From assembly GCF_000787395.1 (NCBI RefSeq), contig NZ_JRAA01000002.1:434001-498000 (forward strand): DNA of 64,000 nucleotides, given 5' to 3'. Positions 18,126-27,658 of the stretch are shown piece by piece. The DNA is from Solemya velum gill symbiont. GTDB lineage: Bacteria; Pseudomonadota; Gammaproteobacteria; Chromatiales; Chromatiaceae. How positions within the stretch are numbered: position 1 is the stretch's first letter; each line of letters opens with the position of its first letter. The notes under the pieces were generated by a model, which saw only the letters and a list, made by a program, of their open reading frames with translations, searched no databases and was not told where the DNA came from. A program made the translations under genes and the position numbers.

Positions 18126-19264
18126 TTGCCTGTTTCGCGCACTGCCTCGGCGCCATCCTCGACACCTTCCTTGCCAACGGAAGTCACAACCAGGTCACCC
18201 TCTTCGAGGCCTGACAACACCTCTGTGTAATCCCAGTTTTCCATGCCGGTTTCTATGTCACGCTGCTCGATCAGGCCTGAGGACTCATTCAGCAGGTAAA
18301 CCCGCTTGCCCTCGATGACGGCCTCTGTAGGAATTCGCAGCACATTCTCATGTACATCGAGGATGATCTCGACATCTGCACTGTAGCCGGCAAGTACACA
18401 CTTGAGTACTTTCGGGTTATCAAACTCAACCTCGACATCAACAGTGCGTGCCTGCTTTTCGAGATCAATAACATAGGAGCCAACCCGCCTGACTTTGGCC
18501 GCAAACTCACGTTGACCGTAGGCATCCAGCATCACCCTTGCCGGCAGGCCAGGACGCACGCGCGCAACATCCACCTCATCGATGGGAGCCGAGATATAGA
18601 AGCAGCTGTTATCAACCAGGTCGATAACAGGCGGTGTTGCGATACCTGGAGGTGAAGGTGTCACATACTCGTTGAGTTCACCATTAAGTTCAGCAACAGT
18701 GCCGTTGAATGGTGCATAGAGACGAGTTTTTTCGAGCTGCGCCTCGGCAAGTTCGATACTGGTCTCGCTCACATCGAGCTGTAACTGTGAAGCAGAGCAT
18801 TCAGCCGCCATTGCACTGGCCTGTGTTCGAACCTTATCGAGTTGCTCATCCGAGGCAGCACCGGAGTCTTTGAGACGATGCAGGCGATCCGACTCCCGTT
18901 GGGCCACGTCCGCATTCAGACAGCTCGCCTCGGCACGTGCCTTTGCGGCCTGCAGCTCGCGTTTGCTGAAATCAACCTGTGCAACCAGGTCACGGTTCCA
19001 CAGCTCCAGCAGAAGTGCACCTTTTTCAACCTCATCACCCTCCCTGACGTTAAGCACAGCGATCTGGCCGCCGATGCTTGGAGAGAGATGGGCACGCAGA
19101 CAAGCCTTGACTGTGCCGGCGCGGGTATTGGCAACGGTCGACTCCACCATTCCTGTCTCTGTCTGTACGACTGTGACAACTACCGGCTCGCTCTTGCCGA
19201 GAAAGAAAAACAGCAGCACGGCCAGCACGACGGCGGCGGCAATAACCTGGTAACGAAAACGCAT
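18122..19264 (-). CDS. HlyD/MacA-family periplasmic adaptor
   Basis: A 380-residue membrane-fusion protein. An N-terminal helix (VIAAAVVLAVLLFFF) anchors it. Next comes the lipoyl-like half motif (GGQIAVLNVREGDEVEKGALL), a coiled-coil hairpin (about residues 85-185, Ala/Glu/Arg-rich), the second lipoyl half (APFNGTVAELNGELNEYV) and beta-barrel domains. The start at 19264 is chosen because GGAGGG lies 6 bases upstream; the frame opens further up without a ribosome site. It is first in the exporter operon. The family links inner-membrane ABC permeases to an outer-membrane channel. Confidence 0.88.
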   Translation of the reverse strand: MRFRYQVIAAAVVLAVLLFFFLGKSEPVVVTVVQTETGMVESTVANTRAGTVKACLRAHLSPSIGGQIAVLNVREGDEVEKGALLLELWNRDLVAQVDFSKRELQAAKARAEASCLNADVAQRESDRLHRLKDSGAASDEQLDKVRTQASAMAAECSASQLQLDVSETSIELAEAQLEKTRLYAPFNGTVAELNGELNEYVTPSPPGIATPPVIDLVDNSCFYISAPIDEVDVARVRPGLPARVMLDAYGQREFAAKVRRVGSYVIDLEKQARTVDVEVEFDNPKVLKCVLAGYSADVEIILDVHENVLRIPTEAVIEGKRVYLLNESSGLIEQRDIETGMENWDYTEVLSGLEEGDLVVTSVGKEGVEDGAEAVRETGK

Positions 19265-19302
19265 AGATTCCCTCCACGTAGGTTCTATACTCATTATTCT
19301 CC

Positions 19303-19342
19303 AAATAACCACCTGATTCCAGAAATAACTACCTGATTCCAG
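19303..19342. repeat. Two tandem 20-bp direct repeats in the adaptor/folD divergent promoter region
   Basis: Copies at 19303-19322 and 19323-19342 share AAATAAC, then C or T, then ACCTGATTCCAG, differing at one base. They lie between divergent genes (exporter adaptor left, folD right). CTGATT in the second copy is 17 bp before TATTAT (19356-19361), so it may serve as a weak -35 box for folD. They could be duplicated regulator sites or a simple slippage duplication. Confidence 0.6.
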
Positions 19343-19361
19343 AGCCGATTCGCTGTATTAT
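19333..19361 (+). promoter_or_regulatory. Possible folD promoter
   Basis: CTGATT (19333-19338), 17 bp, TATTAT (19356-19361), 35 bp before the folD start. The -35 match is weak. Confidence 0.3.
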
Positions 19362-19396
19362 ATGCGCCCTGTTCAGCAAACCATGACGACAGCCAG

Positions 19397-20248
19397 ATGA
19401 CAGCACAAATTCTAGATGGAAAAGCGATTGCAGCCGATATCAAGGCACAACTGAAAACAGAGGTCGACCAGCTTCTGGAAGCCGGCAAACGGCGCCCGGG
19501 CCTGGCTGTAATCCTGGTCGGTGAAAACCCCGCCTCGCAGGTGTATGTACGTAATAAACGTAACTCCTGCGAACAGGCCGGTTTTCTCTCCGAACTGATC
19601 GAATTGCCAGCCTCAACCACCCAGCAGGAACTGCTTGAGCGCATCGACATTCTCAACAAGGATGACGCCATTGACGGCATCCTGGTACAGCTGCCGCTGC
19701 CCGATCATATCGACGAAAATGCAATCATCGAAAAGATCGATATCAGTAAGGATGTCGATGGCTTTCATCCCTACAACGTCGGTCGCCTGACCCTGCGCAT
19801 GCCGAACTTACGCCCCTGTACCCCCAAGGGTGTCATGACGCTGCTCGAGCGCACCGGACACAAGCTCTCAGGCCTCGATGCCGTCATTATCGGACAATCG
19901 AATATCGTCGGCCGCCCGATGGCGCTGGAACTGCTTGCCGCACGCTGCACCATCACCGTGTGCCATAGCCGCACCAAGGATCTGGAAGAAAAAATCAGGA
20001 ATGCTGATGTCATCGTCGCAGCTGTAGGCATTGCCAATTTCGTCAAGGGCGAATGGATCAAGGAAGGCGCACTGGTCATCGATGTCGGCATCAACCGTCT
20101 CGATAACGGTTCCCTGTGTGGTGACGTCGATTTTGAATCGGCAAAAGAGAAGGCCTCCTGGATCACTCCGGTACCCGGCGGCGTCGGCCCGATGACAGTG
20201 GCTACACTGCTGGAAAATACCTTTCAGGCATATCTGAACAGAGTTTGA
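19397..20248 (+). CDS. folD: Methylenetetrahydrofolate dehydrogenase/cyclohydrolase FolD
   Basis: A 283-residue bifunctional enzyme of one-carbon metabolism. It oxidises 5,10-methylene-THF with NADP and hydrolyses the methenyl product. The family signature [14 protein letters not shown] carries the catalytic Lys near residue 56. [11 protein letters not shown] and the NADP-binding [14 protein letters not shown] motif follow, with [16 protein letters not shown] near the C-terminus. The length is normal. It is transcribed away from the exporter operon and followed closely by ettA. Confidence 0.97.
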   Translation: MTAQILDGKAIAADIKAQLKTEVDQLLEAGKRRPGLAVILVGENPASQVYVRNKRNSCEQAGFLSELIELPASTTQQELLERIDILNKDDAIDGILVQLPLPDHIDENAIIEKIDISKDVDGFHPYNVGRLTLRMPNLRPCTPKGVMTLLERTGHKLSGLDAVIIGQSNIVGRPMALELLAARCTITVCHSRTKDLEEKIRNADVIVAAVGIANFVKGEWIKEGALVIDVGINRLDNGSLCGDVDFESAKEKASWITPVPGGVGPMTVATLLENTFQAYLNRV

Positions 20249-20306
20249 CAAGAGAATCGCCCCGAGGCGGGCCTCCCACATTAATGACTAAAGACTAAAG
20301 ACCAAT

Positions 20307-21974
20307 ATGGCTCAATATATTTATACGATGAACCGGGTCAGCAAGATTGTCCCGCCCAAGCGGGTCATCCTCCGTGACATCTCACTCTCATTCTTCCCTG
20401 GCGCTAAAATTGGCGTTCTCGGCCTGAACGGCTCGGGTAAATCAACCCTGCTGCGCATCATGGCGGGACTCGATACTGAAATTGAAGGTGAAGCACGACC
20501 CCAGGCTGGCATCAATGTTGGTTACCTGCCACAGGAGCCGCAACTCGATCCCGACAAGGACGTGCGCGGTAATATCGAGATGGCACTCGGCAACGTCAAG
20601 GATGCGATGGACGAGCTCGAAAAAGTCTATGCCGCCTACGCCGAGCCGGATGCAGATTTCGATGCCCTCGCCAAGAAACAGGCTGAGCTGGAAAACATCG
20701 TACAGGCCGCCGACGGACACGGCATGGACAGGCAGATGGAGATCGCTGCCGATGCACTGCGCCTGCCGCCATGGGATGCAGATGTCACAAAGCTCTCAGG
20801 TGGTGAGAAGCGTCGCGTGGCACTCTGCAAGCTGCTCCTCTCCAAGCCGGACATGCTGCTGCTCGACGAACCAACCAACCATCTCGACGCCGAATCTGTC
20901 GCATGGCTTGAACGTTTCCTGCATGACTACCAGGGTACAGTCGTGGCCGTAACCCATGACCGTTACTTCCTTGATAATGTTGCCGGCTGGATCCTCGAAC
21001 TCGATCGTGGCCACGGTATTCCGTGGGAAGGCAACTACTCCTCGTGGTTGGAGCAGAAAGAGGCTCGACTCGAACAGGAAGAGAAAACCGAGGCTGCTCG
21101 CGCCAAGGCGATGAAAAAAGAGCTCGAATGGGTACGCACTAACCCCAAGGGCCGCCATGCCAAGAGCAAGGCCCGTCTGCAGCGTTTCGATGAACTGCAA
21201 TCGCAGGAGTTTCAGTCACGCAACGAGACCAACGAAATCTATATCCCGCCGGGTGAACGTCTCGGCGAACTCGTTATCGAAGCCAAGGGAATCAGCAAGA
21301 GCTACGGTGACAAGCTGCTCTACGAGGACCTGAGTTTCAACCTGCCACAGGGCGGCATCGTCGGCATCATCGGTCCTAACGGTGCAGGTAAAACCACCCT
21401 CTTCCGCATCATGACTGGTGAAGAACAGACCGACGGTGGTGAACTGCGTATCGGCGATACTGTTCAGATTGCAGCAGTTGACCAGAGCCGCGAAGCACTC
21501 AACGATTCGAAAACCGTGTGGGAAGAGATTTCCGACGGTTCAGACATGATCACTGTCGGCAGATTCCAGATGCCGTCACGCGCCTACGCCAGCCGCTTCA
21601 ACTTCCGTGGTAACGATCAGCAGAAACGCATTGGTGATCTCTCCGGTGGTGAACGCAACCGCGTACACCTGGCAAAGCTGCTCAAAGAGGGCGGCAACCT
21701 GCTGCTGCTTGACGAACCAACCAACGATCTCGACGTTGAGACCTTACGTGCACTCGAGGAGGCGATACTCGCTTTTCCCGGCAGTGCCGTCATCATCTCG
21801 CATGACCGCTGGTTTCTGGACCGCGTGGCGACCCATATTCTCGCCTTCGAGGGTGACAGCAAGGTGGTCTGGTTCGAGGGCAACTATGCCGACTACGAGG
21901 CCGATCGCAAGCGCCGCCTCGGTGATGAAGCCGACCAGCCACACCGCCTAAAGTACAAGCCGCTCGAACGCTAA
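20307..21974 (+). CDS. ettA: Energy-dependent translational throttle protein EttA (ABC-F)
   Basis: A 555-residue ABC-F protein with two ATPase domains. The first has Walker A GLNGSGKST and LSGGEKRRVALCK; the second has GPNGAGKTT and LSGGERNRVHLAK. Both have Walker B LLLDEPTN. The 'arm' and the toothpick linker (EKTEAARAKAMKKELEWVR) between them identify EttA, which binds the ribosomal E site and gates entry into elongation according to ADP/ATP. The length is exactly that of E. coli EttA. It ends 3 bp before the DUF815 gene. Confidence 0.96.
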   Translation: MAQYIYTMNRVSKIVPPKRVILRDISLSFFPGAKIGVLGLNGSGKSTLLRIMAGLDTEIEGEARPQAGINVGYLPQEPQLDPDKDVRGNIEMALGNVKDAMDELEKVYAAYAEPDADFDALAKKQAELENIVQAADGHGMDRQMEIAADALRLPPWDADVTKLSGGEKRRVALCKLLLSKPDMLLLDEPTNHLDAESVAWLERFLHDYQGTVVAVTHDRYFLDNVAGWILELDRGHGIPWEGNYSSWLEQKEARLEQEEKTEAARAKAMKKELEWVRTNPKGRHAKSKARLQRFDELQSQEFQSRNETNEIYIPPGERLGELVIEAKGISKSYGDKLLYEDLSFNLPQGGIVGIIGPNGAGKTTLFRIMTGEEQTDGGELRIGDTVQIAAVDQSREALNDSKTVWEEISDGSDMITVGRFQMPSRAYASRFNFRGNDQQKRIGDLSGGERNRVHLAKLLKEGGNLLLLDEPTNDLDVETLRALEEAILAFPGSAVIISHDRWFLDRVATHILAFEGDSKVVWFEGNYADYEADRKRRLGDEADQPHRLKYKPLER

Positions 21975-21977
21975 GCA

Positions 21978-22826
21978 ATGAGTGACAAGCTCGATCAATT
22001 CCTGAAACGCGCCGAGGGCATGCTGGAACGCCTTGAACAGGTGTTGCCTGAAGCGCAGCAGGAGATCGACTGGTCAGCACCTGCACAGCGCTGGCAGCAT
22101 GATGGAAACCGGGGCAGGCTCGAGGCGATACATTCACCACGTACACTGCGTCTCGACGACCTGCTATGTATTGATCATCAGAAAAGCGAACTGCTGCGCA
22201 ATACGCAGAATTTCGTCACTGGCAAGGCAGCCAATAACGCCCTGCTGTGGGGCTCACGCGGTACGGGTAAATCATCACTGGTGAAAGCGCTGCTGCCTGA
22301 GTTCAAGGAACAGGGTCTGCGCCTGCTGGAGATCGACAAGGAACACCGGGTTGAACTGTCGCGCATACTGGAACTGATCAATGATCGCGATGAACACTTC
22401 ATCATCTTCAGTGACGATCTCTCCTTTGAAGCGCAGGAGTCGAGTTACAAACCACTCAAGGCAGCCCTGGACGGCTCACTCGCCGGTTTACCCGAAAATA
22501 TTCTCATCTATGCAACCTCCAACCGTCGCCACCTGCTGCCGGAGTACCAGTCGGAGAATCAGCAGAGCAAGATCGTCGATGAAGAGCTGCATCTTGCCGA
22601 GAGTCTCGAGGAGAAAATCTCCCTGTCAGAACGCTTTGGCTTATGGCTCTCGTTTCACCCTTTCAGCCAGGATAACTATCTTGACGCAGTCGCCCACTGG
22701 TTGCAGGCCTATGGATCTGAATTGAATGATGAATCACGTCCTGAAGCATTGCGCTTTGCGCTGCAACGCGGTTCACGCAGTGGTCGCGTCGCACGCCAGT
22801 TCGCAATCGATTTTAGCAACCGCTGA
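21978..22826 (+). CDS. DUF815-family AAA ATPase
   Basis: A 282-residue cytoplasmic ATP-binding protein. It has Walker A GSRGTGKSS (residues 92-100), a Walker B-like IIFSDDLSFE, sensor-1 ATSNRRHLLPE, and a C-terminal helical lid with SGRVARQFAIDF. This order is the PF05673 (DUF815) family, conserved in proteobacteria with no firmly known role. It starts 3 bp after ettA and ends 18 bp before mfd, suggesting one transcript. Confidence 0.9.
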   Translation: MSDKLDQFLKRAEGMLERLEQVLPEAQQEIDWSAPAQRWQHDGNRGRLEAIHSPRTLRLDDLLCIDHQKSELLRNTQNFVTGKAANNALLWGSRGTGKSSLVKALLPEFKEQGLRLLEIDKEHRVELSRILELINDRDEHFIIFSDDLSFEAQESSYKPLKAALDGSLAGLPENILIYATSNRRHLLPEYQSENQQSKIVDEELHLAESLEEKISLSERFGLWLSFHPFSQDNYLDAVAHWLQAYGSELNDESRPEALRFALQRGSRSGRVARQFAIDFSNR

Positions 22827-22844
22827 TTCGGTTCTGTAAAGCTC

Positions 22845-25800
22845 ATGAGCCAGGATTCAGGTATAACTCTCGACCAACTGACGCTGCCGCAACGGCCAGG
22901 CGAGCGTATCTTGCTGGGTGCTGTTCGCGGATGTATGACGGCAATGCTACTGGCTTCTGCAGCCCGCGATCATGATGGACTTGTCATAGCAGTCACTGAT
23001 GATATCCAGCAGGCCATTCGCCTTGAGCAGGACATCCGTTTTTTTTGCGATGCAGGAGTGACGGTTACTCTTTTTCCAGACCGCGAGACTCTCCCCTACG
23101 ATGTTTTCTCGCCGCTTCCCGAGCTGATTTCGCAGCGCCTCAAGAGCCTGCATGCAATGCCAGGCATGCAACGGGGCATTATCATCCTGCCGATCAACAC
23201 CCTGATGCAGCGACTGCCGCCGCCATCCTATGTGCAGCAAAATACGCTGTTTCTGAAGAATGGTCAGCAGGTCGATTTTGAAGCCTTGCGCAGAAACCTC
23301 GAGCAGAGTGGTTATCGCTATGTCTCACAGGTAATGGAACATGGCGAGTTCTCCGTACGCGGCTCCCTGATTGATCTCTTTCCGATGGGCTCCAGTGATC
23401 CATATCGTATCGACCTGTTTGATGACGAAATCGATTCGATTCGGACTTTCGATCCCGAAACACAAAGAACGCGTGACAAGGTCGATGCAATCAGCATGCT
23501 TCCGGCACGTGAGTTCCCGACTGATGAGAAAGCAATCGAGGGATTCAGGCAACGCTACCGAGAAACCATTGAACAGGATTTCAATTCCAGCCTGATCTAC
23601 CGCGAGGTAAGTGAGGGGCGCTTCCCCGGTGGCATCGATTACTACATGCCGCTATTTTTTGAAGAGACCGCAACCCTGTTTGACTATTTTCCGGACAACA
23701 GCCTGATGCTGTTGCAATCGGACTTTCGTGATGCGGCTGCCAATTTCGATGCGACCGTCAGCGACCGCTACGAACAGCGTCGCCATGATATTGAACGCCC
23801 CATCCTGCCACCACGCAGCCTGTTTCTCGATGATGATGAACTCGCCAATCGATTAAAGCAGTATGCCTCTGTGCTGTGGCAGTCACGCAAGGCAGACAGC
23901 GTCGGTAAAGGCATCGGTAGCTTCGACAATTTCACCAGTCGCACCCTGCCACCACTTGGCCTCAATGCGCGCGCCTCACGACCTGCAGGCCTGCTGCAGG
24001 ATTTTCTCGACGGCTTCAGCGGACGTGTTCTCTTTACCGCCGAGTCAGCCGGACGCCGTGAACAGCTCTCGGAGACACTGGCATCATTTTCGATCCACCC
24101 GCAGCGTGTGGATAACTGGGATGACTTTACTACTACCGAAACCAATCCAGCGTTGACGATTGCTCCGCTCGAGCAAGGCATTGTCGTCAATGACCTTGCC
24201 ATTGTTCCCGAGACAGCGCTGCTCGGTGAACGTGTTCGTCAGCCGGGGCGTAAAAAGAGCAAGAGCGACTCTGACCAGATCATTCGCAATCTCACAGAGC
24301 TGCACGAAGGTGCACCTGTGGTACACGAGGACCACGGTATCGGACGCTTCATGGGCTTGCAGACAATCGATGTCGGCGGTGAACAGCAAGAGTTTCTCGC
24401 ACTCCAGTACTCCGGCAAGGACAAGCTGTATGTGCCGGTTTCAGCGCTGCACCTGATCAGTCGCTACAGCGGCGCATCACCCGAGAATGCACCGCTGCAT
24501 AAATTGGGTACCGACACCTGGGAGAAGGCGAAACGCAAGGCTGCGCAGAAGGCACATGATGTTGCTGCAGAACTGCTCGATATCTACGCACGGCGCGAGG
24601 CGAGCCGCGGGGTCAAGTATCCTCAGCCCGGTGATGAGTATGCCGCCTTTGCAGCAGCTTTCGAATTCGAGACAACACCTGACCAGCAATCGGCAATCGA
24701 TTCCATTCTGGACGACATGGAATCACCGCGGCCGATGGACCGCGTGGTGTGCGGTGACGTCGGTTTCGGCAAAACAGAGGTTGCCATGCGCGCGGCCTTC
24801 CATGCTGCTATTAACGGCAAGCAGGTTGCAGTACTAGTGCCCACTACCCTGCTTGCACAGCAGCATTTCACCAACTTTATTGACCGTTTTGCCGACTGGC
24901 CAATCGAGGTCGAGGGGCTCTCGCGTTTCCGTACTGCCAAGGAGCAGAAAGCGGTACTTGCAGGGCTCGAAGACGGCTCTGTCGATATCGTTGTCGGTAC
25001 ACATGCCATCCTTAAAACCGGCATCAAGTTCAAAAACCTGGGTCTCGTCATTATCGATGAGGAGCATCGCTTCGGCGTACGCCACAAGGAGCGGCTCAAG
25101 TCGCTGCGTGCCGAGGTCGATATGCTGACGCTGACGGCAACACCGATTCCACGAACACTCAACATGGCGATGTCGAGCCTGCGTGATCTTTCGATCATTG
25201 CCACTCCGCCGGTTGAACGCCATCCGATCAAGACCTTTATCAGCCAATGGAATGACAACCTGATACAGGAAGCAATCCGGCGAGAAATCGGCCGTGGCGG
25301 TCAGCTCTATTTTCTGCACAACGAGGTCAGCACCATCGACAATATGGCGCAGAAGATTGAAGCACTGGTTCCCGAGGTGAAAGTCGAGGTCGCACATGGG
25401 CAAATGCGCGAACGTGACCTCGAGCGTGTCATGCGCAATTTCTACCACCAGCGTTTCCAAATACTCGTGTGCACAACAATTGTTGAATCCGGTATCGATG
25501 TGCACACGGCTAATACCATTATTATCAACCGTGCCGACAAACTCGGCCTGGCGCAACTGCACCAGCTGCGTGGTCGTGTCGGGCGCTCTCACCACCGTGC
25601 TTATGCCTACATGCTGGCACCGCCGCAAAAGTCGATAACAGCTGACGCAAAAAAACGTCTTGAAGCGATTGAGTCCCTGGAAGACCTGGGCGCCGGTTTC
25701 ACCCTCGCCACCCATGACCTTGAGATTCGCGGTGCCGGTGAATTGCTTGGTGACGAACAGAGCGGACAAATTGCAGAGGTCGGATACGCCCTCTACACCG

Positions 25801-26309
25801 AACTGCTCGAACGTGCCGTCAAGGCGATCCGCAAGGGCGAGCAGCCTGAACTGGACCGACCGCTCGATCACGGTGCAGAAATTGACCTCGGCCTGCCGGC
25901 ATTGATCCCTGCCGACTATCTGCCGGACGTTCACATGCGCCTGGTGCAATACAAGCGTATTGCCAGTGCCGAAACTACCGAAGAGCTGCGTGAACTCCAG
26001 GTTGAAATGATTGATCGTTTCGGACTCCTGCCCGATCCATTAAAAAATCTCTTCGCCGCTACACGCCTCAAATTGCGCATTCAGACAATGGGAATCAGAA
26101 AACTGGACGCCAGTGCATCAGGGGCACGCATCCAGTTTGATGAGGACCCGAAGATCGATTTCGCCCATATCATCAGGCTGATCCAGACAGAACCCGACAG
26201 GTTCAAACTGGAGGGGCAGGACAAACTGCGTTTCACTGCCGACTTCGACGATCCGCTGACCCGTGTCGACAAGCTGGAATCCCTGCTGGCCCGGCTTCAA
26301 AACAAGTAA
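22845..26309 (+). CDS. mfd: Transcription-repair coupling factor Mfd
   Basis: A 1154-residue translocase that removes stalled RNA polymerase and recruits UvrA. Domains in order: UvrB-homology region (residues 1-350, with FPDRETLPYDVFSPLPELISQR in two adjoining parts), RNA polymerase-interacting domain near residues 490-560 (VHEDHGIGRFMGLQ), superfamily-2 helicase core with Walker A GDVGFGKTE near 640 and DEEH near 737, and a TRG motif region (AHGQMRERDLE onward). The C-terminal UvrA-interaction domain follows. Length and motifs are typical, with no damage. Confidence 0.97.
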   Translation: MSQDSGITLDQLTLPQRPGERILLGAVRGCMTAMLLASAARDHDGLVIAVTDDIQQAIRLEQDIRFFCDAGVTVTLFPDRETLPYDVFSPLPELISQRLKSLHAMPGMQRGIIILPINTLMQRLPPPSYVQQNTLFLKNGQQVDFEALRRNLEQSGYRYVSQVMEHGEFSVRGSLIDLFPMGSSDPYRIDLFDDEIDSIRTFDPETQRTRDKVDAISMLPAREFPTDEKAIEGFRQRYRETIEQDFNSSLIYREVSEGRFPGGIDYYMPLFFEETATLFDYFPDNSLMLLQSDFRDAAANFDATVSDRYEQRRHDIERPILPPRSLFLDDDELANRLKQYASVLWQSRKADSVGKGIGSFDNFTSRTLPPLGLNARASRPAGLLQDFLDGFSGRVLFTAESAGRREQLSETLASFSIHPQRVDNWDDFTTTETNPALTIAPLEQGIVVNDLAIVPETALLGERVRQPGRKKSKSDSDQIIRNLTELHEGAPVVHEDHGIGRFMGLQTIDVGGEQQEFLALQYSGKDKLYVPVSALHLISRYSGASPENAPLHKLGTDTWEKAKRKAAQKAHDVAAELLDIYARREASRGVKYPQPGDEYAAFAAAFEFETTPDQQSAIDSILDDMESPRPMDRVVCGDVGFGKTEVAMRAAFHAAINGKQVAVLVPTTLLAQQHFTNFIDRFADWPIEVEGLSRFRTAKEQKAVLAGLEDGSVDIVVGTHAILKTGIKFKNLGLVIIDEEHRFGVRHKERLKSLRAEVDMLTLTATPIPRTLNMAMSSLRDLSIIATPPVERHPIKTFISQWNDNLIQEAIRREIGRGGQLYFLHNEVSTIDNMAQKIEALVPEVKVEVAHGQMRERDLERVMRNFYHQRFQILVCTTIVESGIDVHTANTIIINRADKLGLAQLHQLRGRVGRSHHRAYAYMLAPPQKSITADAKKRLEAIESLEDLGAGFTLATHDLEIRGAGELLGDEQSGQIAEVGYALYTELLERAVKAIRKGEQPELDRPLDHGAEIDLGLPALIPADYLPDVHMRLVQYKRIASAETTEELRELQVEMIDRFGLLPDPLKNLFAATRLKLRIQTMGIRKLDASASGARIQFDEDPKIDFAHIIRLIQTEPDRFKLEGQDKLRFTADFDDPLTRVDKLESLLARLQNK

Positions 26310-26387
26310 ATATATTGCTCGCTGTATATGTCTGAGACGGGAAAAAATATATACTATGCAGTTATATTTATAGATAGGTTTTTTGTC

Positions 26388-26903
26388 TTGAGAAATTTCA
26401 TACTTCCACTCCTTCTCGTTGCGGGTATTACGCTCTCTGGTTGCAGCGATGATCCCTCTGAAGAGATGACGTCATACACTGGCGAGGTCAGGGTCGCCCT
26501 GACAGGCGGAAAACAGTCAAACGGAAGAATCAGGCTACGCAATATCTTCCCGAACCAGGGAACCCAGGTTATCGCCATCGTACAACTGGAAAATGCCAAA
26601 CCTGGCATGAAAGTGACCGGCGAATGGGCGCGACTTGGCACACTCCAGCCAAATGCACCCGGCCAGACACCAGATGGCATTCTTATCGGAAATGCTGACT
26701 TTACCCTGACGGAAGAGTCGATCAACCTGGAAACATCCGTCGGCTCAGGCAAACTTCAACTGGCCTCCAGCAACAAACTGCCGCCAGACTCTTACCTGTT
26801 GCGGGTTTATGTCGACGGTACATTGGTCAGGACATCCGGGTTTGTGCTGATTCCAGTGCCAAAACAGAAGGCCACTGGCACACCACCCCAAGTCGGTAAC
26901 TGA
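26388..26903 (+). CDS. Predicted lipoprotein
   Basis: A protein of about 171 residues with the lipoprotein signal RNFILPLLLVAGITLSGC. I prefer the TTG at 26388 as start, because it gives a normal signal length and has GATAGG 9 bases upstream; an ATG at 26328 in the same frame would add 20 residues. The mature part looks like a beta-sandwich with TGEVRVALTGG, GMKVTGEWARLG and a final PPDSYLLRVYVDG strand. No family was recognised. It follows mfd by about 80 bp. Confidence 0.65.
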   Translation: MRNFILPLLLVAGITLSGCSDDPSEEMTSYTGEVRVALTGGKQSNGRIRLRNIFPNQGTQVIAIVQLENAKPGMKVTGEWARLGTLQPNAPGQTPDGILIGNADFTLTEESINLETSVGSGKLQLASSNKLPPDSYLLRVYVDGTLVRTSGFVLIPVPKQKATGTPPQVGN

Positions 26904-27025
26904 CGGAGTTTCCTCTGTACGCATAAGGAATACTCCAGTGATAAACTGTATCCGTCCGGCTTCTCTATACTCTACAGAGTCGCCCTGAATACACCCGTGA
27001 TGAGTACTAATAGAAGAGAGCCCTG

Positions 27026-27580
27026 ATGCGCGACAAACTGATATGGACCATTGCCGCAACGCTGACGCTTTTTATTACTCTTCAGCTCGTTCATATTTAC
27101 GAACTCGATCTTCGATACATCGCCTCCTCTGTTGACAAGGGCGTCCTGTGGCGGCTTTTTTCAGGCCATCTCATCCACGGCAACTGGTGGCACCTGGCAC
27201 TCAATGCAGCCGGTCTTGTTGCCTGCCTGTTACTATTTCGTGATCTTGAGAACCCACTCCTGCTACTGGTACTTTCGCTGATACTCGCTTTTCTTATCAG
27301 TGCAGGACTCTACTATTTTTACCCCCATATCACCTGGTACCTGGGATTCTCCGGGGTACTGCATGGCCTCTTCGTCATTGGAGCCATACTGGAACTTGGC
27401 CTGCTGGGCTGGGCGGTACTGCTGATCATGACAGTAAAAGTCGGATGGGAGATGACTGTCGGACCAATTCCCGGTACCGAGTCAATCATCGGCACACGCA
27501 CCGTTGATGAAGTTCATCTGCTTGGCGCTGTATCCGGTCTTGTCGTTGGCTGGATTACCAGGGCCATCAAGAAGACCTGA
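27026..27580 (+). CDS. rrtA: Rhombosortase (rhomboid-family intramembrane protease)
   Basis: A 184-residue six-helix rhomboid-type protease. It has HGNWWHLALNAAG (H51, H56, N60), the catalytic serine in GFSGVLHG (S109) and the catalytic His in VDEVHLLGAVSG (H164). The VDxxHLxGxxxG ending and small size fit rhombosortase, which cleaves GlyGly-CTERM tails of exported proteins after type II secretion. No GlyGly-CTERM substrate is encoded in this window. A shared terminator lies between it and the converging VWA gene. Confidence 0.85.
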   Translation: MRDKLIWTIAATLTLFITLQLVHIYELDLRYIASSVDKGVLWRLFSGHLIHGNWWHLALNAAGLVACLLLFRDLENPLLLLVLSLILAFLISAGLYYFYPHITWYLGFSGVLHGLFVIGAILELGLLGWAVLLIMTVKVGWEMTVGPIPGTESIIGTRTVDEVHLLGAVSGLVVGWITRAIKKT

Positions 27581-27611
27581 AGGCAGCTGGTTGGGCCACA
27601 GCTGATAAAAC

Positions 27612-27638
27612 GGCCACCAGGATCTTATCCTGGCGGCC
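27612..27638. terminator. Bidirectional terminator between rrtA and the VWA gene
   Basis: A nearly perfect inverted repeat: GGCC-A-CCAGGAT, loop CTT, ATCCTGG-C-GGCC. It is followed by TCTTAT on the plus strand and preceded by AAAAC, which reads GTTTT on the minus strand. It serves two converging genes. Confidence 0.75.
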
Positions 27639-27658
27639 TCTTATAACAGCTTGTCTCT

